The position numbers were made by a program, and so were the translations under genes. The notes below the pieces were generated by a model. That model saw only the letters and a list, made by a program, of their open reading frames with translations, made no database searches and had not been told where the DNA came from. A stretch of DNA of 64,000 nt from an uncultured Acidobacteriaceae bacterium (GTDB lineage Bacteria; Acidobacteriota; Terriglobia; Terriglobales; Acidobacteriaceae): the NCBI GenBank assembly GCA_903849645.1, contig CAINJJ010000053.1, forward strand, positions 62,001-126,000, given 5' to 3'. This document shows positions 55,283 through 64,000 of the stretch, one piece after another. Numbering within the stretch: position 1 is the first letter of the stretch; each line of letters begins with the position of its first letter.

Positions 55283-58200
55283 CGACGGGCTCTCTGAAAG
55301 CTATATCGAGCTCCACGCCGCCAGCGCCTTCAGCTTTCTGGCCGCGGCCTCTCAGCCCGAGGCCCTGGCCGAGCGCGCCGCCGGGTTGGAGATGCCCGCT
55401 CTCGCCCTGGCCGACCGCAACGGGCTCTACGGCGCGGCCCGCTTCCACACGGCCGCCAAACGCGTGGGCCTGCGCGCCCACATCGGCGCGGAGATCGCTG
55501 TCAGCTCCTTTGGCGCGCGTCTCACCCCACCTGGCTGGCTGCCCCACCAGCACCCCGCCGAGCCGCCGCGCATCGTTCTTCTCTGCGCCTCACAGATCGG
55601 CTATCAGAACCTCTGCCAGCTCATCACCCGCTTCAAGATGCGCGAAGCTACCAAGACCGAGGGTGCTGCTACCCTTGAGGACCTCGAAGAGTTCTCCGCC
55701 GGACTGATCTGCCTCACGGGCGGCGATGAAGGCCCGCTGGCCGCCGCGCTTGCTGGCCAGGGCCTTTCCGGAGCGCGCAAAACCGCGGAACGGCTGGCCG
55801 CCATCTACGGCCAAGGCAATCTTTACGTGGAGATCCAGCGTCACCACGAACGCGACGAGGAGGCCCGCAACCAGTCCCTGCTAGACCTTGCCGCGTCCCG
55901 GCGCCTGCCCATCGTCGCCGCCAACGGCGTACGCCACGCCACGGACAAGGACCGCGAGATTCTCGACGTCCTCACCGCCATCCGCCACCATGTGCCGCTC
56001 GACCAGGCCGGGCGCCTGCTTGCCCGCAACAACGCCCGCGGCCTTCTCCCTGCCCGGCAGATGGCAGCCCTCTTCGCCGACCTGCCGGAAGCCCTCGCCA
56101 ACACGCGCCTCATCAGCGACCGTCTCAGCTTCACGCTCGACAACCTCGGCTACGAGTTTCCTCGCTATGCCGTGCCCGAGGGCGAGACCATGGACAGCTT
56201 CCTTGCCCGCCGCGTGGAAGAAGGCGTCCTCAAGCGCTACGGCTCACCCGCCAAGCGCAGCCTGCTCGCCAGGGCCCGCGCCCAGGTAGCCCACGAGCTC
56301 AAGCTCATCGCCAAGCTGGGCTTTGCGGGGTACTTCCTCATCGTCTGGGATCTCATCTGCTACTGCCGCCGACACGGCATCCTCGTGCAGGGGCGAGGCT
56401 CGGCGGCCAACTCCGCGGTCTGCTACGCCCTTGAAATCACGGCTGTCGATCCGGTCGGCATGGAACTGCTCTTTGAACGCTTTTTGAACGAAAACCGCGG
56501 CGAGTGGCCCGACATCGATCTCGACCTGCCCTCCGGAGAGCATCGCGAGCAGGTCATCCAGCATGTCTATGAGCGCTACGGCCAGCTTGGCGCCGCCATG
56601 ACCGCCAACGTCATCACCTACCGCGGCCGCTCCGCCGCCCGCGAGACCGGCAAGGCTCTCGGCTTTGACGAAGACCAACTGGCGCGCATCTCCTCGCTCG
56701 TAGGTCACTGGGAGTGGCGCGGCCCCGCCGACACCATGGCCAACAACTTCCAGCAGGCGGGTTTCGACCTGCGCCATCCACGCATCGCCAGGTATCTGGA
56801 CCTCTGCCAGCGCATGAAGGACCTGCCCCGCCACCTCGGCCAGCACTCCGGCGGCATGGTCATCTGCGCCGGCATGTTGAACCGCGTCGTGCCCCTGGAG
56901 CGCGCCTCCATGCCCGGCCGCTCCGTCATCCAGTGGGACAAGGAAGACTGCGCCGACATGGGCCTCATCAAGGTGGACCTGCTTGGCCTGGGTATGATGG
57001 CCGTCCTCAAGGACTCGCTGGAGCTGATCCCCCGCCACTACAGGAAGGAGATCGACCTCGCCGCGCTGCCCGAGGACCCGCTCGTCTACCAGACCCTCTG
57101 CAAGGCAGACACGGTGGGCATGTTCCAGGTGGAGAGCCGCGCCCAAATGGCCTCCATCCCCCACAATGCGCCCACACGCTTCTACGATCTGGTGGTGCAG
57201 GTGGCCATCATCCGCCCCGGCCCCATCGTGGGCAAAATGATGCACCCTTATATGCGCCGCCGCCAGGGCAAGGAGGAGGTTACCTACCCTCACCCCTCGC
57301 TCGAACCCGTGCTCAAGCGCACCCTGGGCGTGCCGCTGTTCCAGGAGCAGCTGCTGCGCATGGCCATGACCGTGGCCAGCTTCACGGGCGCGGAGGCGGA
57401 GGAGCTGCGCCGTGCCGTCGGCATGCGCCGCTCCATGCAGCGCATGAAGGACCTGGAAGGCCGCCTGCGCGATGGCATGACGCGCAACGGCATCGGCCCC
57501 GAGGCTCAGGACAACATTGTGCAGGGCATCAGCTCCTTTGCCATGTACGGTTTCCCTGAGTCGCATGCCGCCAGCTTCGCCCTCATCGCCTATGCTTCGG
57601 CCTATCTCAAGGTGCATTATCTGGCGGCATTCACCTGCGGCCTGCTCAACAACCAGCCCATGGGTTTTTACTCCCCCGCCGTGCTCATCAAGGACGCCCA
57701 GCGCCACGGCCTGCGCGTCCGCCCCATCGATGTGCAGCGCTCCCAGTACCTCTGCATTCTCGAACCCACTGGAATAAATCTTTGGGAACAGCAGGAAGTG
57801 TCAGTGCACGACTTCAGTCGTGCCGGAAAGCAAACTGAAATGCCCGGGGCTTTAGCCCCTGAGGGAAGCCCTTCAGGCCTCTCCCTGCGCATCGGCCTCA
57901 ATTACGCCAAGGGCCTGCGGCAGTCCTCCGCCGAAGCCCTCATCGCTGCCCGCGATGCCAACGGCCCCTTCGCCTCAGTGGACGAGCTTGCCGCCCGCGT
58001 TCCGGAACTCAACCGCAGGGAGTTGGTGGCTCTCGCCTCCATCGGCGCGCTCAATACACTGGGCCAGGTGGACCACCGGCGCGACGCTCTATGGCAGGTC
58101 GAGCAGGCCGGACGGCCTTCCGGCCCGCTGCTGCGCGATGCGGCCCCCGCGCGAACCGCGGCCACGCCACTGCGGCAAATGGAGACCTCCGAACGGCTGG

Positions 58201-58568
58201 CCGCCGACTACGCAGGGACCGGCGTCACCACCGGCCCGCATCCCATGGCCTTTGAAAGGGCGCGGCTCCGCGACGAGGGCTTTCTATCCGCATTGGAACT
58301 CGAAAACGGCCCCGCCCAGCGTCGCGTCCGCATTGCCGGACGCATCATCAGCCGCCAGCGGCCAGGCACCGCCAAGGGCTTCGTCTTTCTCTCTCTGGAA
58401 GACGAGACCGGCATCGCCAACATCATCCTCACTCCCGATGTCTTCGAAGCCAATCGGATTGTGGCGACACGCAGCCGATACCTGCAGGTCGAGGGCAAGG
58501 TGCAAAACCAGGAGGGCGTCATCCACGTCAAAGCCGAGCGTATCCAGCCATTCAGCGCAATGGTCTGA
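55275..58568 (+). CDS. dnaE2: Error-prone DNA polymerase DnaE2 (ImuC) with an in-frame repeat insertion
   Basis: 1097 residues from the ATG at 55275 overlapping imuB. Family C polymerase: PHP domain YIELHAASAFSFL (metal-site residues degenerate, as in DnaE2), palm motif GEWPDIDLDLPSGE with two catalytic Asp, third Asp in IKVDLLGLGMM, helix-hairpin-helix part and C-terminal OB fold (RRVRIAGRIISRQRPG). Residues about 833-868, around WEQQEVSVHDFSRAGKQTEM, are foreign to the family: they are encoded by a palindromic repeat between CILEPTG and LRIGLNYAKGLRQ. It carries out translesion synthesis and damage-induced mutagenesis with ImuA/ImuB. Confidence 0.94.
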   Translation: MTDDGLSESYIELHAASAFSFLAAASQPEALAERAAGLEMPALALADRNGLYGAARFHTAAKRVGLRAHIGAEIAVSSFGARLTPPGWLPHQHPAEPPRIVLLCASQIGYQNLCQLITRFKMREATKTEGAATLEDLEEFSAGLICLTGGDEGPLAAALAGQGLSGARKTAERLAAIYGQGNLYVEIQRHHERDEEARNQSLLDLAASRRLPIVAANGVRHATDKDREILDVLTAIRHHVPLDQAGRLLARNNARGLLPARQMAALFADLPEALANTRLISDRLSFTLDNLGYEFPRYAVPEGETMDSFLARRVEEGVLKRYGSPAKRSLLARARAQVAHELKLIAKLGFAGYFLIVWDLICYCRRHGILVQGRGSAANSAVCYALEITAVDPVGMELLFERFLNENRGEWPDIDLDLPSGEHREQVIQHVYERYGQLGAAMTANVITYRGRSAARETGKALGFDEDQLARISSLVGHWEWRGPADTMANNFQQAGFDLRHPRIARYLDLCQRMKDLPRHLGQHSGGMVICAGMLNRVVPLERASMPGRSVIQWDKEDCADMGLIKVDLLGLGMMAVLKDSLELIPRHYRKEIDLAALPEDPLVYQTLCKADTVGMFQVESRAQMASIPHNAPTRFYDLVVQVAIIRPGPIVGKMMHPYMRRRQGKEEVTYPHPSLEPVLKRTLGVPLFQEQLLRMAMTVASFTGAEAEELRRAVGMRRSMQRMKDLEGRLRDGMTRNGIGPEAQDNIVQGISSFAMYGFPESHAASFALIAYASAYLKVHYLAAFTCGLLNNQPMGFYSPAVLIKDAQRHGLRVRPIDVQRSQYLCILEPTGINLWEQQEVSVHDFSRAGKQTEMPGALAPEGSPSGLSLRIGLNYAKGLRQSSAEALIAARDANGPFASVDELAARVPELNRRELVALASIGALNTLGQVDHRRDALWQVEQAGRPSGPLLRDAAPARTAATPLRQMETSERLAADYAGTGVTTGPHPMAFERARLRDEGFLSALELENGPAQRRVRIAGRIISRQRPGTAKGFVFLSLEDETGIANIILTPDVFEANRIVATRSRYLQVEGKVQNQEGVIHVKAERIQPFSAMV
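57771..57878. repeat. Palindromic repeat element, family 1, copy within dnaE2
   Basis: Blocks GGAAT, GAAGTGTCAG, GCACGACTTCA, GTGCCG, TTTAGCCCCTG and TTCAGGC follow in the same order and nearly the same spacing as at 36113-36218. Two perfect palindromes are present: GCACGACT-TC-AGTCGTGC (57806-57823) and GGGGCT-TT-AGCCCC (57846-57859). Between the outer shared blocks the element is 108 bp, a multiple of three, and is read through without a stop. Confidence 0.85.
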
Positions 58569-58582
58569 AGCTCATCCGGCCA

Positions 58583-60163
58583 TTAAACCGCCGGATAGAA
58601 GCTCTGGATCCACCCCTGCAACAGCGCCGGGAAGCAGCCCAGCACCAGCACCGCCGCCGCAATCAGCAGCAGCACCGCCAGGGTCACCGGATGCGCCTTG
58701 ATGGGGGAGTCATCGATCGCGGGCATCACGTAGGCGCGCTTCAGCACCTGCAGATAGTAGTAGAGCGACACCGCGCTCAGGGCAACCGCCAGGGCGACCA
58801 GCGCGAACGGGACCACTCCGGCAGAGGTGCCAAGTACAGCGGCAAACAGATTGAACTTGGCCCAGAAGCCCACCAGCGGCGGAATCCCAGCCAGTGAAAG
58901 GAACAGCACCAGCAGCACGCCGGCGAGCAGCGGGCTGCGCTTGTGGAGGCCGAGGAAGGAGTCGAACTTGTCTGACCCCGTGGCCCGCTCCACCACCGCC
59001 ACAGCGCCAAAGGCTCCCACCGTGGTTAGTCCATAGGTCAGCACGTAATAGAGCACGGCATTGGTCAGGCGCTGGCCCGGAGCCACCGTGCCTGCTTGAA
59101 AGGCCAGGGCCGTTCCCTGCCCCGCGTAGGCTTGCTGCGTGGCAATGCCCAGCAGGATGTAGCCGGCATGAGCAATGGCCGAGTAGGCCAGCAACCGCCG
59201 CACGCTGACCTGCGCCAGCGCCGCCAGGTTGCCCACCACCATGGACGCCGCCGCTACCACCAGCAGGATCATCGCCAGTTGCGGCCAGGTGCGATAGTAG
59301 TCGCCAAGGTAGGACTCAACCGAGGTCCGCGACCCGTTCAGACCGCCGCCGGGCGCCAGCCAGTTCAGGCTCAGGGTCAGCAGCAGCGCAAAGCTGGCCA
59401 CCTTTGAAACCGATGCGATGAACGCCGCTGAAGGAGCCGGCGCGCCTTCATAGGTATCCGGCGCCCAAAGGTGAAAGGGCACCGCGGCCACCTTGAAGCC
59501 CAACCCGGCCACCACCAGAATCCACGCCACATAAAACAGCGGGCTTGAGCCGGAGGCAGCAATCGCGGTCTGAATCCCCACCAGGCTGGTCGTCCCGCTC
59601 AGCCCATAAAAATAGCTGAAGCCGAAGAGAAGGAACGCCGCCGACATGCCGCCAAAGAGGTAATACTTGAAGGCCGCCTCGGCGCTCTTGCCGGAGCTTT
59701 TGGCGAAGGCTGTAAGGATGTAGAGGCCCAGGCTCAGCAATTCAAGGCCGACAAAGATCACCAGAAGGTCCTGCGCCGCGGCCACCAGCAGGCCGCCCGC
59801 GGCAGCCATCAGCAGCACCGCCACGTACTCGCCTACATGCCGCGTAAAGGTCGAGCCAATCAGCAGCAACAGGGTGAGCGCGGTCAGCGCCAGGATTCCA
59901 ATCTGCGCCACAGCCATGTATGTACCGGTGCCCAGCAGCGTGAACTCGCCCGTGCTGCCGAAGCTCAGCCCGGCGAATCCCTGAAACTGCATCGCCCACA
60001 ACGCCGCGACGCATCCGGCAACGCCCAGCAGCGAGGCCACGGCCACGCGCACATGGAGCGCGGACTTCCGCAGCAGGCCAAGGTCAACCACCAGCACCAC
60101 CAGCGCCGCCAACTCCAGCGCCGTCTCCGGCATCGTCACGCGGAACAGATCTGCGTAGTTCAT
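58583..60163 (-). CDS. nuoN: NADH-quinone oxidoreductase subunit N
   Basis: 526 residues, about fourteen membrane helices. Antiporter-like subunit marks: FVGLELLSLGLYILTAFAKSS with the key Glu, SAEAAFKYYLFGG, KVAAVPFHLWAPDTYEGAP with Lys and the P-H-W-P loop, RRLLAYSAIAHAGYILLG, and LAGIPPLVGFWAKFNLF. It is a proton-pumping subunit of complex I. The other nuo genes are not in the window: upstream, where nuoM would normally lie, there is an integrase remnant and uup. Confidence 0.95.
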   Translation of the reverse strand: MNYADLFRVTMPETALELAALVVLVVDLGLLRKSALHVRVAVASLLGVAGCVAALWAMQFQGFAGLSFGSTGEFTLLGTGTYMAVAQIGILALTALTLLLLIGSTFTRHVGEYVAVLLMAAAGGLLVAAAQDLLVIFVGLELLSLGLYILTAFAKSSGKSAEAAFKYYLFGGMSAAFLLFGFSYFYGLSGTTSLVGIQTAIAASGSSPLFYVAWILVVAGLGFKVAAVPFHLWAPDTYEGAPAPSAAFIASVSKVASFALLLTLSLNWLAPGGGLNGSRTSVESYLGDYYRTWPQLAMILLVVAAASMVVGNLAALAQVSVRRLLAYSAIAHAGYILLGIATQQAYAGQGTALAFQAGTVAPGQRLTNAVLYYVLTYGLTTVGAFGAVAVVERATGSDKFDSFLGLHKRSPLLAGVLLVLFLSLAGIPPLVGFWAKFNLFAAVLGTSAGVVPFALVALAVALSAVSLYYYLQVLKRAYVMPAIDDSPIKAHPVTLAVLLLIAAAVLVLGCFPALLQGWIQSFYPAV

Positions 60164-60690
60164 CTAGACCCCTCGTGAATCATCAGGTGATTCATTTGCA
60201 AGGATCCATACGATCCACAAGTGGGGCAGAAGCAGCGGGTTTGACGCACATTTGATCCGTCAGTTCTGAAAAGTGGGTGGGTCGGCACGTACATTTCCAT
60301 CGCTAGCTTGACCTCAACCGGGCGGTCAAATCCTTCACGATTGATTCAGGGCTGTGCATGGATCAGTGTGCCTCTTGGACCTTGTCTGGCCGGTTACTCA
60401 GCAGGATACCAGATTCACCGGTCTCGCAAGCAGCAGGAAAAACAGGGCCAGAGGGACATCACGGAGGCCTTTTTCCATGGCCGATCAACTTGTTCTCCCG
60501 GCAGCCTTTTCCGCTTTTGGTGCACCGGGTTTCGCCTCATGAATCGCCTCTCTGGCCCTGTGAGCTGTTGTATCCCCAAACCTTGCGCAACCCTGCCTTC
60601 CGGTGCGCCGGGAAGCATGCATGTATCCGCCGCGCCGACCGAGGTTGCCGTCACAGGGGCACCACCGTCTCGTTGTTCTCCACGCCGAAA
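60164..60690. other. Intergenic region upstream of nuoN
   Basis: About 530 bp with no supported gene. Open frames are short, of atypical composition and without domains. It joins the integrase remnant and may be residue of an old insertion. Confidence 0.4.
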
Positions 60691-60981
60691 AGAGATGGTC
60701 CCGGTGATACCCTGAGAGTTGTCTTGCGCGAGTTTCTGGTCTGCAAGTTCCTTAGCCGCTTCGATCTCGCGCAACTTTACCTGCACGGGGTTACAGCGGT
60801 CATGTTCGGCCTGGGCAACATTGTCGGCCTCTTCCCAAGAGCCCGTTTTGGCTGATTGGCAGCGTACCTTGCCGCGCTCATCCTTGTGGAGGCCCCAACG
60901 GCAGTTGCACTGTTTCCGCTGTGGGTCGGTTCTGGGGCAGGTGGCACGGTGTCGCGCCAAACATTTTTGACGGTGCAGGAC
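60691..60981 (-). pseudogene. Truncated N-terminal remnant of a site-specific integrase
   Basis: On the minus strand a frame reads ARHRATCPRTDPQRKQCNC, then SAKTGSWEEADNVAQAEHDR, then PVQVKLREIEAAKELADQKL. The Cys/His cluster C-x(n)-C-x-C, the S-x-KT-x-SWE box and the following helix are how many tyrosine recombinases of this lineage begin. The SAM-like core-binding and catalytic domains (R-H-R-Y) are missing; similarity ends near 60691. A frame continues both ways but without family resemblance. Confidence 0.55.
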
Positions 60982-61067
60982 TCTGTTCTCGGTCTGTTTC
61001 TCCCTGCCGGGAATAATCGTCCATCGCAAGTCTTCTGCAAGCTATTGACTTCATTGAAAGAGTACAG

Positions 61068-62927
61068 ATGCCCCCTATTCTCAATTTGCAATCCGTAACC
61101 AAGCAGTTCGGCGCGCAGCCGCTGTTTCGGGATATTTCCATGACCGTCGATGACGGCGACCGCATCGGCCTGATTGGGCCAAACGGCGCCGGCAAGTCCA
61201 CCCTGCTGGCCATCCTGGCCGGACAGGTGGAACCCGACTCAGGCGAAGTTGCGGTGCGCAAGCGCGCCCGCGCCGCCTATGTGCCGCAGGACTCCCGCTT
61301 TGGCGCCGGCCTCTCCATCCGCCAGGTTCTGGAACGGGCCCTGGCCAACGCCCATGTGAGCGAGACCGAGCGCGAGGGCCGGCTTCGCGAACTCTCCGGC
61401 CGGGCAGGCTTTGCCGACCTCAACGCCGAAGCCGCGGCTCTCTCCGGCGGATGGCGCAAGCGGCTTGCCATTACAGAGGCCCTGGTAAGCGAGCCGGAGG
61501 TGCTGCTGCTGGATGAGCCCACCAATCACCTGGATCTGGCCGGCATCGAGTGGCTGGAGGAGTTGCTCACCAGTTCCTCGTTCGCCGCCGTCACCGTAAG
61601 CCACGACCGCTACTTTCTTGAATCCACGTCCAGCCAGATCATCGAGCTCAATCGCGTCTTTGCCGACGGGTTGCTGCGGGTCAAAGGCAATTTCAGCCGG
61701 TTTCTGGAAGAGAAGCAGGCTTATCTGGAGTCGCAAAGCCGTCAGCAGGAGAGCTTGCGCAACCAGGTGCGCACGGAGATTGAATGGCTGCGGCGCGGCC
61801 CCAAGGCCCGCACCACCAAGTCCAAGGCGCGCATCGACACGGCGAACGCCATGATCGGCCAGTTGGCAGCCATGGACTCCCGGACAACGGTGAATACGGC
61901 GGGCATCGACTTCGAGGCCAGCCAGCGCAAGACCAAGCGCCTGGTAGAGTTCAACGACGTAGCCTGCGACGTTCCTTCCTCGATGGACAGCCCGGTGCCG
62001 GACCGGCGCCTGTTCACCGGCCTCAACTTTGTGCTGACTGCAGGCATGAAGGTAGGCCTCGTGGGCCCCAACGGCAGCGGCAAGACCACCCTCCTCCGCC
62101 TGTTGCGGGGCGAGATCGAGCCGGTCGAAGGCTCCATCCGGCGCGCCGAGGCACTGCGCCTGGTCTACTTCAGCCAGATGCGTGAGCTGGACGACTCTCT
62201 CACCCTGCGCCGTGCGCTGGCTCCGGAGGGCGACGGCATCATCTACCAGGGCCGCACCGTCCACGTGGCCAGTTGGGCGGCGCGCTTCCTTTTCACGGGC
62301 GAACAGCTCAACCAGCCTGTGCGCAATCTCTCCGGCGGCGAACGCGCCCGTGTGCTGATCGCCAAGCTCATGCTGGAGCCGGCGGACGTGCTGCTGCTGG
62401 ACGAGCCCACCAACGATCTCGACATTCCGACCCTGGAGATTCTCGAGGAAAACCTGCTCGACTTCCCTGGCGCTCTGGTGCTGGTGACGCACGACCGCTA
62501 CCTGCTCAACCGCGTCGCCTCGACTGTCCTGGGCCTCGACGGCCAGGGCAACACCGGCCGCTTTGCCGACTACGGACAGTGGGAAGACTGGCTGGAGGAG
62601 CAGGACAAGGCCGGCCCGGAGCGCGGCAAGGGGGCTCGGCGCGCTGACGGCTCCAGCACAGCCCAGCAGACCGGCGCCGCCGCGGCGCCGGAATCCGGCG
62701 GCAAGAAGAAGCTCTCCTACCTCGAAGCGCGGGAGTTTGCCGCCATTGAGGCTCTTGTCGAGAAGTCGGATGCCCGGCTGGCCGCGGCCCGCGACCGCGT
62801 CGATGAGCCATCCATCGCCTCCAACGCCGCGGCGCTTCAGGAGGCCCTGCTCGAACTCGATGCCGCGCAGCACCAGAACGACGCCCTCTACGCGCGCTGG
62901 GCCGAGTTGACCGAGAAGTCAAATTAA
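61068..62927 (+). CDS. uup: ABC-F family ATPase (Uup type)
   Basis: 619 residues, two ABC domains without membrane segments. First: GPNGAGKSTLLAIL, LSGGWRKRLAI, VLLLDEPTNHLD, then the ABC-F linker rich in Arg/Lys (WLRRGPKARTTKSKARI). Second: GPNGSGKTTLLRLL, LSGGERARVLIAK, LLLDEPTNDLD. A C-terminal coiled-coil region (ALVEKSDARLAAARDRV) after a low-complexity linker matches Uup. Acts on ribosomes or DNA intermediates. It starts about 90 bp from the integrase remnant. Confidence 0.93.
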   Translation: MPPILNLQSVTKQFGAQPLFRDISMTVDDGDRIGLIGPNGAGKSTLLAILAGQVEPDSGEVAVRKRARAAYVPQDSRFGAGLSIRQVLERALANAHVSETEREGRLRELSGRAGFADLNAEAAALSGGWRKRLAITEALVSEPEVLLLDEPTNHLDLAGIEWLEELLTSSSFAAVTVSHDRYFLESTSSQIIELNRVFADGLLRVKGNFSRFLEEKQAYLESQSRQQESLRNQVRTEIEWLRRGPKARTTKSKARIDTANAMIGQLAAMDSRTTVNTAGIDFEASQRKTKRLVEFNDVACDVPSSMDSPVPDRRLFTGLNFVLTAGMKVGLVGPNGSGKTTLLRLLRGEIEPVEGSIRRAEALRLVYFSQMRELDDSLTLRRALAPEGDGIIYQGRTVHVASWAARFLFTGEQLNQPVRNLSGGERARVLIAKLMLEPADVLLLDEPTNDLDIPTLEILEENLLDFPGALVLVTHDRYLLNRVASTVLGLDGQGNTGRFADYGQWEDWLEEQDKAGPERGKGARRADGSSTAQQTGAAAAPESGGKKKLSYLEAREFAAIEALVEKSDARLAAARDRVDEPSIASNAAALQEALLELDAAQHQNDALYARWAELTEKSN

Positions 62928-62980
62928 TCCGCCTCAACGCATGATAGAAAAGGATTTGCACAGGTAATCGGAAAGCGCCC

Positions 62981-64000
<1,020 letters not shown>

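Noticed and set aside
61239-62873. A 544-residue minus-strand open frame opposite uup
   Set aside because: Antisense shadow of an ABC-F gene, with no recognisable motif.

Overview
The window is high-GC bacterial chromosome (no plasmid or complete phage functions) and most likely comes from an acidobacterium of the Terriglobia/Acidobacteriaceae type. The reasons are the double-membrane envelope gene set (Mla-type MCE transporter, OprB-like porin, secreted beta-barrel proteins), several exported protein families I associate with acidobacteria, a GH3/PA14 glucosidase with a LacI regulator, and palindromic repeats of the CACGACTTCA...TTTAGCCCC type. This placement is inference; no rRNA gene is present.

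Layout. 1-0.55 kb: end of an NmrA-like oxidoreductase. 1.2-10 kb: a chemosensory operon, STAS - cheA - mcp - cheW - cheR - cheD - cheB. Its soluble receptor carries seven tandem 273-bp HAMP-like repeats, and no cheY or cheC is present. 10.2-12.2 kb: RcnR/FrmR-type metal regulator divergent from an OprB-like porin, with a G-tract operator between them. 12.2-15.2 kb: FtsB/DivIC protein, phosphohexomutase, oxidoreductase, CutA. 15.5-19.1 kb: exported protein, then mlaE-mlaF-mlaD, where MlaD is fused to a C-terminal OmpA-like domain. 19.2-20.1 kb: small membrane and zinc-ribbon genes and a gene remnant. 20.2-24.2 kb: tesA divergent from ybbA-ybbP. 24.2-28 kb (minus strand): truB, folE, two tandem pterin synthases, glycosyltransferase. 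28-31 kb: TlpA-like lipoprotein, small HMA-like protein, Xre/RES toxin-antitoxin pair, tRNA-Leu, secG, MBL hydrolase. 31-40.8 kb: aminotransferase, HAD hydrolase, GH3 glucosidase, LacI regulator, mog, esterase, DUF3309 microprotein, zinc-dependent phospholipase C-like protein. 40.9-44.1 kb: fucose-isomerase-like gene plus rhamnulokinase. 44.3-50.9 kb: hypF, a ClC channel gene flanked by two direct copies of a repeat, a LolA-like protein and a NiCoT-type nickel/cobalt transporter. 51-58.6 kb: outer-membrane protein with a CRP-type promoter, FAH-family enzyme, and the mutagenesis cassette imuA-imuB-dnaE2. 58.6-64 kb: isolated nuoN, integrase remnant, uup, and an NtrC-type regulator cut by the window end.

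The observation I rate highest is a palindromic repeat in the dnaE2 coding sequence. It spans about 108 bp, is read through in frame, adds roughly 36 residues to the polymerase, and has a collinear second copy in the intergenic region at 36.1 kb. This resembles the in-frame palindromic elements known from Rickettsia. Other noteworthy points are the MCE-OmpA fusion, the perfectly periodic HAMP array, the STAS-led chemosensory operon, the direct repeats flanking clcA, a CRP-like site centred near -43 of a good promoter, and several genes whose -10 element lies 6-7 nt before the start codon (candidate leaderless mRNAs).
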